Positions 8,853 through 16,815 of a stretch of DNA of 64,000 nucleotides are shown piece by piece. Numbering within the stretch: the first letter of the stretch is position 1; every line of letters begins with the position of its first letter. The notes beneath the pieces are model-generated. The model searched no databases. It was not told where the DNA came from and saw nothing but the letters and a program-made list of their open reading frames with translations. Position numbers and translations under genes: made by a program. Source of the DNA: CAWAXW01 sp963786155 (GTDB taxonomy: Bacteria; Actinomycetota; CADDZG01; WHSQ01); assembly GCA_963786155.1 (NCBI GenBank), contig CAWAXW010000006.1, positions 558,001 through 622,000 of the forward strand. The letters are read 5' to 3'.

Positions 8853-9380
8853 ATGGAGACGCACACATTTCGATTGGTCGTTACCGATCCGATCGATGAC
8901 GAAGCTGCGAATCGTCTTTTCGAGGCGGGTGCGGATGATGGGTATCCGGAGTCGGGGCCCCATGGCCATTCGATCGGCTTTGATCGAGAGTCGGAGTCAC
9001 TCGAGACCGCCGTCTTGTCGGCTCTCGATGAGGTTGAGTCGGCAGGGTTTGAGGTGTTGCGTGTTGAGCCGGACGAGTTGGTCTCGGCTGCCGACATAGC
9101 CGAACGAACAAAGCGGACCCGCCAGTCGATCTCGTCGCTAGTCGCTGGTGCCCGGGGCCCAGGCGGCTGGCCGCGACCCGTAGCCGGGAACGTACGAAGC
9201 CCGCTGTGGAGATGGAGCGACATCGCAGCGTGGTTCGAGGAGTGGGACGGCAGTCAGCAGGTAGATCGCGAGGCCGCGGCTTTCCTCGCCGCGACAAACG
9301 AGGTCTTGGCTGCGAGGCGAGCGTTGCGTCCGGTCTCGGCTCGCACCCGCAAGGCCCTGCTTCGTCGGCTGGCCGTCTAG
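8853..9380 (+). CDS. small DNA-binding regulator with central HTH
   Basis: 175 residues. The N-terminal about 75 residues are an acidic alpha/beta domain (RLVVTDPIDDEAANRLFEAG). A helix-turn-helix follows: SAADIAERTKRTRQSISSL, then GARGPGGWPRPV and RSPLWRWSDIAAWF, an AlpA/excisionase-like arrangement in which the W-R-W-S segment closes the wing. The C-terminal about 40 residues are basic (ARTRKALLRRLAV). Similar proteins occur next to toxin or phage genes in actinobacteria. It probably binds the inverted repeat in its own promoter. Exact role unknown. Confidence 0.6.
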   Translation: METHTFRLVVTDPIDDEAANRLFEAGADDGYPESGPHGHSIGFDRESESLETAVLSALDEVESAGFEVLRVEPDELVSAADIAERTKRTRQSISSLVAGARGPGGWPRPVAGNVRSPLWRWSDIAAWFEEWDGSQQVDREAAAFLAATNEVLAARRALRPVSARTRKALLRRLAV

Positions 9381-9392
9381 GCCCCCTTCCGC

Positions 9393-10649
9393 TTACGAGT
9401 TGTGTCTGCGGCCGCGGTGCTTGCGGTCCATGTCGTAGTGCATCGACTTCTGCGAGGCGGCGTTCCAGCTCGCGGGGGATGCGAGCTCGCTGTGCCCCTC
9501 GAGCGTCTCGGCCTCATCGATGAGCTCCTTCGCCCGAGCCGATGAGGGAGCCGCCTTGCGGAGCTCGGCGGCCGACTCCCGCAGGATCCGCTGCGCCTTG
9601 TCGAAGTCGCCCCCGTCGGCGAGCTTGCGCGCCTCCTTCTGGGCCTGGGCCGAGCGCAGGATCAAGACTTCCTCGATCACCTCGGCATCGCCCTCGTCAC
9701 CGCGGGCCTCGTCCGCGCTCACGAGGTTCACGTGCAGCGGCAGCGCGATCTCGTGCGCCGCGACCTCGTCGCCGACCGTGACGTAGCGAAGCACGACGTC
9801 GGCGACCTTGGCCTTGCCGAGGGCCGCGATGTGCGGGATCTGCAGCTCGAACACGACCCGGCGGAACTCGTCCGCATAGGCATCGCCGAGCTGGATCTGC
9901 AGCCCGCCCTCGACGACGGTCGCGGGGAACTCGTTGAGCACGCCGAGGACCTCGACCTCCTCGCTCGGGCGGATCTCGACGCTCACGTTCTGGGCGGCGA
10001 GACGCACGAGGTCGTCGAACTCGGTCGCAAACACGCCGGGCGCGTCCTCCGGCGAGGCGATGTAGTGCGAGGACCCGTTACCGGCCTTGGCCATCTCGGT
10101 CAGCAGGAACTCGTCGAAGCCCTCCCCGAAGCCGATCGTCGTGGTCGCATGCCCGCCGGCCGCGGCCTGGGCCGCCATCTCGGTCAGCGCCGCGGGCTCG
10201 GTAATGCCTTCATTGGCGAGCCCGTCGGTGAGAAGCAGCACCTTGCGGGGCCCATCGCCGTCGGCGCGGCGGATCTCCTCGAGGCCCTTGAGCCACCCAC
10301 CCGACAGGTTCGTCGTGCCCCCCGGCCAGATGTTCTCGATCACGTGGGTGATGGCGTCCTTGTCGACCGGCGCGAGCGAGGCCAGCAGGCGGACCTCGTC
10401 GTCGTAGTCGATCAGCGCGAGTCGGTCGTTCGGGTTCATGCGCCGCACGAGGTAGGCGGCGGCGGCCTTGGTGTATTCGAGCTTGCGCCCGGACATGGAG
10501 CCCGAGCGGTCGATGACCAGCGCCAGGCTCAGCGGGGGCCGGGCCCGCCCGGTCGTCATGGGCGGAGCCGTGAGCTCGAGCATGGCGTGGACCCGATGCT
10601 CGCTCTCGACGGCGAGGAGCTCATGCTCGAGCCGGATGAAAGCTTTCAT
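9393..10649 (-). CDS. von Willebrand factor type A domain protein
   Basis: 418 residues. The VWA domain starts near residue 40 with a perfect MIDAS motif DRSGSMSG; other metal ligands are expected at PGGTTNLSGG and LLLTDGLANEG, all visible. After about residue 220 comes a beta-rich region (VEIRPSEEVEVLGVL) and a charged helical C-terminus (AQAQKEARKLADGGDFDKA). No signal peptide, so probably cytoplasmic. Ribosome binding site GAGGGAG precedes ATG 10649. Partner unknown; no MoxR ATPase lies nearby. Confidence 0.8.
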   Translation of the reverse strand: MKAFIRLEHELLAVESEHRVHAMLELTAPPMTTGRARPPLSLALVIDRSGSMSGRKLEYTKAAAAYLVRRMNPNDRLALIDYDDEVRLLASLAPVDKDAITHVIENIWPGGTTNLSGGWLKGLEEIRRADGDGPRKVLLLTDGLANEGITEPAALTEMAAQAAAGGHATTTIGFGEGFDEFLLTEMAKAGNGSSHYIASPEDAPGVFATEFDDLVRLAAQNVSVEIRPSEEVEVLGVLNEFPATVVEGGLQIQLGDAYADEFRRVVFELQIPHIAALGKAKVADVVLRYVTVGDEVAAHEIALPLHVNLVSADEARGDEGDAEVIEEVLILRSAQAQKEARKLADGGDFDKAQRILRESAAELRKAAPSSARAKELIDEAETLEGHSELASPASWNAASQKSMHYDMDRKHRGRRHNS

Positions 10650-10982
10650 GGTGGTTCTCCCTCTCTAGTTGGTTCTCCCAAGATCAAGATAGAGAGGGGG
10701 TGCGACAGAAATGATTTTGGGTTGTGGGAGCTTAGCTATGGCGCTGAGTCTCTCGGGTGTCCACTATGGCCCGCGACATGCTCTTAGAGCCGCGTCCACT
10801 ATGCAATGAACTCACATACCACGTCCTCCTGACCTGCAGGGATGCGATTCCTTGTTAGTTCACGAACCCGGGATGAGATTGCGTTTGACAAGCAAGTCGT
10901 CCTCCCCCTAGAGGGCCCAGATACCCGCCTTCTCTTAACGTTGGCAGGGTCAACACTCGACCAGGTCCTCCGGGCAAGAGAG
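10650..10982. other. intergenic region without recognised gene
   Basis: 333 bases between the VWA gene start and the stop of the AlbA-type gene. It contains the VWA leader with a repeated GGTTCTCCC. A minus-strand reading frame at 10799-11080 resembles no family and overlaps the neighbouring gene end. No RNA gene seen. Confidence 0.4.
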
Positions 10983-12401
10983 TTAGTCTTCGCGTGGGCT
11001 CGTTTGTCTCTTCCAGGTCGCGTACTTCGGCCCTTGTCGATACGCCGTAGTACTTCGATCGGTTCCCGGCACCTTTTCAATCAAGCCTCTATCGACGAGT
11101 CGTCCGAAGATATCTTTTACGATGTAGTCACCGCTGATGTGGCAGATTTCACGGGCGATTTTGTTGCGGATGGTCTCATGATCGCTTAGGTATTCCAGGA
11201 TTACCTGTTCTGGGGACGCGAGGGTCTCGTGTTTGATTACCACTCGCACAGAGTTGTCGCGCTCCTCGATGGTCGGTTCTTTGAGTCCGAGTTGGGTCAT
11301 CGCCGCGAATGCAGTATTGAGACCCTCTCCAACATCCTTGTTTGGTGGATCAGGGAACTTGTTAATCAGCCGGACGAGGTTGCCGTTGCGTGCAAATCGT
11401 TCATCCAGAATGTTCTTCACGGTGATGTGAGCCGGTAGCCTGCCGGGGCTTTCTACTTCGATGCGGTTATCGAAGACCCGGATGTGGATGTCATCCGCAA
11501 CGCTGTAGTCCCTGTGTAGAACAGCATTCGTGATGATCTCGTGAAGGGCCTCAGGTGGATACTGGACCTCTTCAAGAACCTCCTCGCCTAGCTTCCTGAT
11601 TTCTTCAACGATCGCAGCTGTGCGCGATACCGCCTCGTGAATCTGTTCGTAGGCATGGCCCTCAATCGTGATTGGATCGAACGCCATTGTTTCGCGGCTC
11701 CCTTGCGCTTCTTTGGTCTTGTACCTGTAAGTCTTGATGCCGGATCGTTTTGGGATGAGTGCCTGCGGCTCCTCTGCGAAGAGGATAACGCCGGCCACCG
11801 TTGGCCTTCCTTGTCGAAGAAGCTGCTGCTTCGAGAGCCAATTCGCGGGTTCCGCGGATGGCACGACATTCAGCATGAATTCGAGTACAGGGATGGAGTT
11901 GGTAATCGTTTCTGCCTCTACATTCACGATTTCAGTCTCAAATGATGAGAGGCCTTTGGTGTACTCCAGTTGCTTCAGCGCGGAGGGAGTGGTAACCGGG
12001 AGATTTTGTGCTCCCCTTCTCACGTATACCTGACCGTCGGAGGCTTGCTTGATATCGGCCGTCTTGCGAATCTGTAGCTGTAGTACCAATCCTAGGTTGT
12101 ATTCGGTTTCCAGGAAGGTGTAGTCGAAGTCCTCTCCAAGTGGAAACAGAGCCTCGAGTGCTTGGATGTGTCCGTTTGCGGCCTCGACATCTTCGAACCC
12201 TCGCCATGCTCGGTTTGAGCCGTTGACCTCATCGATGCCAACGTAGAGCTCACCTCCATCTGCGTTAGCCAGCGCAGCTATGGATTTCGTCAGTTTGCTT
12301 GGCGTGACTTCGATTGCTTTTAGGTCGACGAAGTGCCCTTCGTCAATCGCCAAAATCAGGTCTCTTTGATCTGCGGTGATCTTCCGCTTCTCAATTGCCA
12401 T
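10983..12401 (-). CDS. AlbA_2/Schlafen-domain ATP-binding protein
   Basis: 472 residues. The N-terminal AlbA_2 (Schlafen AAA_4-like) nucleic-acid-binding domain is visible as HFVDLKAIEVTPSKLTKSI then ALANADGGELYVGIDE. The middle has LPVLEFMLNVVPSAEPA and a PTVAGVILFAEEPQALIP strand usual for this family. The C-terminal GHKL-ATPase-like part has EALHEIITNAVLHRDYS, IRVFDNRIEVESPGRLP and DVGEGLNTAFAAM. A winged-helix tail ends the protein (IAREICHISGDYIVKDIFG). GC content is clearly lower than the chromosome average. The upstream HNH gene is 24 bases away on the same strand, suggesting an operon. Proteins of this type occur in defence and regulatory islands; activity here is inferred, not known. 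Confidence 0.75.
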   Translation of the reverse strand: MAIEKRKITADQRDLILAIDEGHFVDLKAIEVTPSKLTKSIAALANADGGELYVGIDEVNGSNRAWRGFEDVEAANGHIQALEALFPLGEDFDYTFLETEYNLGLVLQLQIRKTADIKQASDGQVYVRRGAQNLPVTTPSALKQLEYTKGLSSFETEIVNVEAETITNSIPVLEFMLNVVPSAEPANWLSKQQLLRQGRPTVAGVILFAEEPQALIPKRSGIKTYRYKTKEAQGSRETMAFDPITIEGHAYEQIHEAVSRTAAIVEEIRKLGEEVLEEVQYPPEALHEIITNAVLHRDYSVADDIHIRVFDNRIEVESPGRLPAHITVKNILDERFARNGNLVRLINKFPDPPNKDVGEGLNTAFAAMTQLGLKEPTIEERDNSVRVVIKHETLASPEQVILEYLSDHETIRNKIAREICHISGDYIVKDIFGRLVDRGLIEKVPGTDRSTTAYRQGPKYATWKRQTSPRED

Positions 12402-12425
12402 GACCGTGCACCGCCTCCGAGTCGT

Positions 12426-13049
12426 CTAGAGCTTGCTGCGGATTCGCTCCACGCGAGACGTGATTAGCGTCATCGCGATTGTGCCCACGTCTGCGTAGAG
12501 CTCAGCGGCAACCTCTCGCAAATCTTGGGACGGCTGATAGCCATAGTGCGCCAAGAACTCCTTAACGCGAGCGAGCCTGTCAGCAGCGTGCGAACCGGCG
12601 CGACGGATGATGAACTCTCTCCAATCTCCTCCATGCTTCGTCGCGTTGCAGGGGTCACATGCGGAAACCACGTTTCCCCAGGCGTGTAGACCGAGGTCAG
12701 TCTTGTTCATGGGAATCAGGTGGTCTTGGACAGACCGTCGCTGGACGCGAACGAATTCAGCGTCGCAATAGCAGCATCGATTCCCGAAGAACGTGATGAC
12801 CTCCTTGAAGTCGTTCTTGGACCTTCCGAAGGGAGCTAGGCCACGTTCTTCGTCGTACGCCGCCCCCATCTCCTGGAGGAAAATCCGCAAGGCGGTGTTG
12901 GCGATGTCTGCTTTTCCCTTCCATCTAGAAACCCTACTTAGTTGGACGCACTGAGTGTCCAAGAAATGCATCGAGTTTGCCGCAGCCGCCTCTTGCACCT
13001 CATCCGCAACATGCGTGTAGAGATCTCTGGTATCAGGCGGTTCCACCAT
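12426..13049 (-). CDS. HNH endonuclease
   Basis: 207 residues. The C-terminal half carries a complete HNH core: NRCCYCDAEF (first CxxC), SVQDHLIPMNK (catalytic DH), GLHAWGNVVSACDPCNATK (N and second CxxC) and KHGGDW. The N-terminal about 80 residues are helical without recognised domain. Directly upstream of the AlbA_2 ATPase gene with a 24-base gap. An HNH effector plus an ATP-binding sensor would fit a defence operon; this is inference. Some 258 bases upstream hold only a possible promoter. Confidence 0.8.
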   Translation of the reverse strand: MVEPPDTRDLYTHVADEVQEAAAANSMHFLDTQCVQLSRVSRWKGKADIANTALRIFLQEMGAAYDEERGLAPFGRSKNDFKEVITFFGNRCCYCDAEFVRVQRRSVQDHLIPMNKTDLGLHAWGNVVSACDPCNATKHGGDWREFIIRRAGSHAADRLARVKEFLAHYGYQPSQDLREVAAELYADVGTIAMTLITSRVERIRSKL

Positions 13050-13307
13050 CTATGAGGCTTGCACCCTTGCGGAGATTGCACCCTGGGTACTACTCGGTAC
13101 GATGGCAGGGTGGAGCGCTTGTCCCAGGCTGGGGGTAAGGGACGAGCCTCTGGAGGGCGGGGAGAGGACTTATCCGAGGGCAGGGTGGAATTCGGTCGGA
13201 GGGGCACTAATAGTGGTTCGGTAGCGGGCTGAGACTTGGGGCCGAGACAGCTCCCCCGTCACGGATGAAAGCGGCGGAATTCTCGAATACCGGCAAGGAC
13301 GCCAGAG

Positions 13308-14048
13308 CTACTCGGGCGATTCCTGACTTGGATCGATCGGCGCTCCGAAGACCGTCGAGAAGTCGTGTGGGTCTAATCCGTGCTCCACACAGACGAGCCG
13401 CATCTCGTCGTACTTCTCTTGGATTGGGTCCCAACTCGCCGGCTCGAGCCCGACGATCCAGAGGGGCATCTGGATGCCGATTGACATGTAGGGCTTTGTC
13501 GCTACGGCATTCTCGAATGTCGCGACACCTTGATCGAAGAACTTGGCGAATCGCTGGGTCGCCGTGATGAGTACCCCGACCTGACCTAGTTGCGCTCGGT
13601 TGGCGATGTGAAACTTCAGAAGGTCCCGGTGCATGCTTGCGACATTGCCGAACTCGACCTCTATGAAGACGTGGTTCTTGACGAAATCGCCCTTGAGGCC
13701 TGTGCCGACCAGATGGGCCGTGGCAGGGTCACCGGACGCGATCGGTTCCGAATCCCAGTTCCTCGCCCGCAGTTGCTCGCTGAGCTCCACGTTGAGTGCA
13801 CCCTGATTGATCGGGAACATCGCCAGCTTTTTCTGTCCGCCGATGCTGCGGAACTGACGCTTGGGCGTTAGCGGCCGCCCGACCTCCTTGAAAGGGAGTG
13901 ATTCACGTAGTGGGAGTTGAAGGTTGGAAAGGACCTCTAGGAGATCGCCGTACTCGTGAGCGAACTTGTGCTCCAGGATTGTCCCACCGAACATATGGCT
14001 CTCATGCAGGAGCCGGATGGGTCCAACCTGCAGCTCCTCGACCGTCAT
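13308..14048 (-). CDS. BglII/BstYI-like type II restriction endonuclease
   Basis: 246 residues. The core reads KGDFVKNHVFIEVEFGN followed by ASMHRDLLKFHIA. The triad D121...E130-x-E132 has the same spacing as the BglII active site (D84, E93, Q95, from memory) and matches the PD-(D/E)XK class using ExE as in BamHI. VGVLITATQRFAKFF is another family-like segment. It sits head-to-head with the glycosylase gene (38 bases between starts), whose operon includes a cytosine methyltransferase. Recognition sequence unknown; AGATCT or RGATCY would be expected if specificity is conserved. Confidence 0.7.
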   Translation of the reverse strand: MTVEELQVGPIRLLHESHMFGGTILEHKFAHEYGDLLEVLSNLQLPLRESLPFKEVGRPLTPKRQFRSIGGQKKLAMFPINQGALNVELSEQLRARNWDSEPIASGDPATAHLVGTGLKGDFVKNHVFIEVEFGNVASMHRDLLKFHIANRAQLGQVGVLITATQRFAKFFDQGVATFENAVATKPYMSIGIQMPLWIVGLEPASWDPIQEKYDEMRLVCVEHGLDPHDFSTVFGAPIDPSQESPE

Positions 14049-14086
14049 CTCTAGTTCCTCCTCAGCGCGGGCAAGATGTCTACATC

Positions 14087-14758
14087 ATGGTCGATAGAGG
14101 TCTTCAGACGAAGAAGCGGGCATTCGTAAGGAGGCTCCTCACCTGGGGGCGTGCTAACCGGAGAGATTTCCCCTGGCGAGGGGAGAGGGACCCCTTCCGT
14201 GTTCTCGTTGCGGAGGTTCTATTGCAGCGATCTCGCGGAACAACGGTTGCTGGCGTTTACACGTCTCTATTCGAGCGATGGCCAGATGCTAGGGCGCTTG
14301 CAGCGGCCGGGGAGCAGGAGATTGCCAAGGTCATCCAGCCGCTCGGGCTGACGGGCAGGTCCCGCACCCTCAAGCGGATGGCTCAACAGGTGGTCGAAGC
14401 CGGAGGGGTGCCTCGATCTGTCGAAAGTATGCTGCGCCTCTCAGGGGTGGGCCGCTACTCGGCGTCGGCGACCGCTACCTCCGCCTTCGGGAAGGAGCAC
14501 CCGACGGTGGACGGAACGTCGGCGAGGGTCTACCGGAGGGTATTCGGGCTCTCAGCATCTAAAGAATCGACGGTCGACGATGACCTGTGGGCCTTGGTTG
14601 CTGACGTAACGCCTCGGAAGGGGGCGATCCGTGAGTGGAACTGGGCGGTCTTGGACCTCGCTTCGATGGTCTGTCTCCCGAAGATCCCCCTCTGCCCGGA
14701 ATGTCCCCTCCTGGAACAGTGCACATTTGGTTCGTCGAGGATCTGGACTATGTCATAG
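14087..14758 (+). CDS. HhH-GPD mismatch DNA glycosylase with [4Fe-4S] cluster, R-M associated
   Basis: 223 residues starting at ATG 14087 (MVDRGLQTKKRAF). The MutY/MIG subfamily features are FPWRGERDPFRVLVAEVLLQ near the N-terminus, the helix-hairpin-helix LSGVGRYSASAT, and the catalytic aspartate in TVDGTSARV. The C-terminal cluster ligands are C-x6-C-x2-C-x5-C (CLPKIPLCPECPLLEQC). The hairpin has Tyr where endonuclease III has its catalytic Lys, as in the archaeal T:G glycosylase MIG. That enzyme is also encoded beside a 5mC restriction-modification system. Likely job: repair of T:G mismatches formed when methylated cytosine deaminates. The methyltransferase follows 51 bases downstream, likely in one transcript. 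Confidence 0.8.
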   Translation: MVDRGLQTKKRAFVRRLLTWGRANRRDFPWRGERDPFRVLVAEVLLQRSRGTTVAGVYTSLFERWPDARALAAAGEQEIAKVIQPLGLTGRSRTLKRMAQQVVEAGGVPRSVESMLRLSGVGRYSASATATSAFGKEHPTVDGTSARVYRRVFGLSASKESTVDDDLWALVADVTPRKGAIREWNWAVLDLASMVCLPKIPLCPECPLLEQCTFGSSRIWTMS

Positions 14759-14809
14759 GGGTCATCTAGGATCACAGGCGTGTGATTCAGCCATCGAAAG
14801 GCAGTGGGC

Positions 14810-16117
14810 ATGGGTTCTAGGAGTGCTGGTAACGAACCTCTCCGCGTAGCCGAGCTATTCGCTGGGGTTGGTGGATTCCGGTTGGGTCTTGAGGGTGTCT
14901 CCGCAAGACGCTCTCCCGACGGCAAGGCACGAGGCGGTGCCGGGCTCAAGGTTGTGTGGTCCAACCAATGGGAGCCGTCCACGAAAGCACAGCACGCTTC
15001 CAACTGTTACGTGGAGCGCTTCGACGATGTGGGACACACCTGCCAAGACATCTCTGTGGTCGTCGACGAGTTACGCGACAAGAAGCGCGCGATACCCAAG
15101 TTCGATGTTCTGGTTGGCGGCTTCCCGTGTCAGGACTATTCGGTTGCGAAGGTGTTGAGCCAGGCGGCTGGAATCAGCGGGAAGAAGGGTGTCCTTTGGT
15201 GGGAGATTTATCGTCTCCTTGAGGAACGCCAACCGAAGCATCTGATCCTCGAGAATGTAGATCGCCTGTTGAAGTCACCCTCATCCCAGCGCGGTCGTGA
15301 TTTCGCTGTGATGTTGTGGTCGCTTCACTCGCTCGGTTACGCAGTGGAATGGCGCGTCGTGAACGCGGCTGATTATGGATTCCCGCAGCGTAGACGGCGG
15401 GTCTTCATCGTTGGGCATCGGATGGATGCAGTGGACATCGGCGACCGCAGCGAATGGCTGATTCGCGACGGAGTGCTACCGCGAGCTTTCCCGATTGTCG
15501 CTCCGGATTCATTGGAGCCCACGCTTCGACTCGACAGCTACATCACAACACCGCGGAACTACATCCAAGACGAGCTTGCCGAGATCAGTGAAGGTTTCGG
15601 CCGCGGCACCAAACGCTCGAGTTTTCTCACTGCTGGTGTCATGTGGAAGGGAGAGGTCTGGACGACGACGGCAGAACCCGTCCGAGAGCGGGCTGTAACG
15701 CTCGGCGAGGTATTGATTCCGGATAGCGAAGTACCTAGAGCGTTCTTTATCCCGAAGGAGCAGCTCGAGAGGTGGACGTATCTGAAGGGTTCCAAGAAGG
15801 AACTCAGGAACGGAACAGACGGCTTCACCTATTACTACAACGAAGGTCCCGTTGCCTTTCCCGAACCGTTGAACCAACCGTCCCGCACGATCCTTACCGG
15901 TGAGGGAGGATTAAGTCCATCTCGCTTCAAGCATGTCATTAAGCAAAGTCGCCGTGGCCATCGGCGTCTTACTCCCAAAGAGCTCGAACGCTTGAATGGT
16001 TTTCCCGATGGCTGGACCGACACTGGCATGTCGGACGTCAAGCGAGCGTTCATGATGGGAAATGCGCTGGTGGTAGGAGCCGTCAAACGCATCGGTCAGA
16101 GACTGACTGAGACCTAG
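14810..16117 (+). CDS. DNA (cytosine-5) methyltransferase
   Basis: About 435 residues with all key C5-methyltransferase motifs in order. These are motif I (AELFAGVGGFRLGLEG), motif IV (LVGGFPCQDYSVAK with the catalytic PCQ cysteine), motif VI (LILENVDRLLK), motif VIII (PQRRRRVFIVGHR), a variable target-recognition region (about 230-370), and motifs IX-X (GHRRLTPKELERLNGFPDGW, FMMGNALVVGAV). ATG 14810 is chosen; GTG 14804 is in frame. Protects sites of the neighbouring BglII-like nuclease by inference. It ends two bases from the stop of the convergent unknown gene at 16120. Confidence 0.92.
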   Translation: MGSRSAGNEPLRVAELFAGVGGFRLGLEGVSARRSPDGKARGGAGLKVVWSNQWEPSTKAQHASNCYVERFDDVGHTCQDISVVVDELRDKKRAIPKFDVLVGGFPCQDYSVAKVLSQAAGISGKKGVLWWEIYRLLEERQPKHLILENVDRLLKSPSSQRGRDFAVMLWSLHSLGYAVEWRVVNAADYGFPQRRRRVFIVGHRMDAVDIGDRSEWLIRDGVLPRAFPIVAPDSLEPTLRLDSYITTPRNYIQDELAEISEGFGRGTKRSSFLTAGVMWKGEVWTTTAEPVRERAVTLGEVLIPDSEVPRAFFIPKEQLERWTYLKGSKKELRNGTDGFTYYYNEGPVAFPEPLNQPSRTILTGEGGLSPSRFKHVIKQSRRGHRRLTPKELERLNGFPDGWTDTGMSDVKRAFMMGNALVVGAVKRIGQRLTET

Positions 16118-16119
16118 CC

Positions 16120-16809
16120 TCAACTGTTGGGTGCTCGAGAGAGGTCTGTTGCATCATCCTCGCACCCGGCGTCGGTCTTAAGAGGGCGGCCGAGAACCTC
16201 GTGGAGAGTTGGCTCTCGCGATTTGGACACCCCGCGCAGTATCGCCAGTGCACCCCGTCCTCGCCTCTGATAGTTGGAAGCACGACTCGCGTCCCACATC
16301 CCGAAGATGATGCCGAGCCCGATCCGCAATGGAAGGCATCTTCCGGTGGCAGGTTCGTACTGCCGGTACCTACGGTGCTCTGCCAGCGCGAGACATTGGG
16401 ATGAAACCAACGCGACCAGTGGCTCGAGGCCTGGGAGGTCATCCGGCAACTGATCATGGAACACCTCCGGGTCAGCTCCCTCTGCAACAACCTCGACGAA
16501 CGCAGGTGCGAACCGCGTCTGCATACTTTGTGGGTCCGCGTCAGCCTTGATCTCGAAATCATCGAAGAGGGCAGAATGCGAGAAGCCGTGGGCTTTCCAT
16601 TCTTCCTTTGCCAGCGTTTGGGCACGAGGAGAGTCGACCCGTACTTGGAAGTCCCCGCCGGGTTTGTACGTTTGTTCCCAGTGGCGACCGGGTTGTCGAA
16701 CCCAAACCTTCCGAACCCCCTCGTCGAACACGATGGTGTCGACGTCCTGTCCCGCTGCCTGCTCCGGCGTCACCCATGGGATGTGTCTGTTCAATTCGTT
16801 CCAGTCCAT
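16120..16809 (-). CDS. unknown protein in DGQHR operon
   Basis: 229 residues, no family recognised. It starts MDWNELNRHIPWVTP; a central part has RVRKVWVRQPGRHW-like basic/aromatic strands and TLAKEEWKAHGFSHSALFDDFEIKAD-like acidic stretches. A leucine-rich helix (GLEPLVALVSSQCLALAEH) follows, and the polar C-terminus looks disordered. It lies six bases after the DGQHR/GIY-YIG gene on the same strand, so the two are almost certainly cotranscribed, and tail-to-tail with the methyltransferase. A partner or immunity protein of the fusion protein is possible; no function is assigned. Confidence 0.6.
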   Translation of the reverse strand: MDWNELNRHIPWVTPEQAAGQDVDTIVFDEGVRKVWVRQPGRHWEQTYKPGGDFQVRVDSPRAQTLAKEEWKAHGFSHSALFDDFEIKADADPQSMQTRFAPAFVEVVAEGADPEVFHDQLPDDLPGLEPLVALVSSQCLALAEHRRYRQYEPATGRCLPLRIGLGIIFGMWDASRASNYQRRGRGALAILRGVSKSREPTLHEVLGRPLKTDAGCEDDATDLSRAPNS

Positions 16810-16815
16810 TTTGCT

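Noticed and set aside
10799..11080. 93-residue minus-strand frame overlapping the AlbA gene end
   Set aside because: Overlaps a well-supported gene and shows no domain; not supported as a gene.
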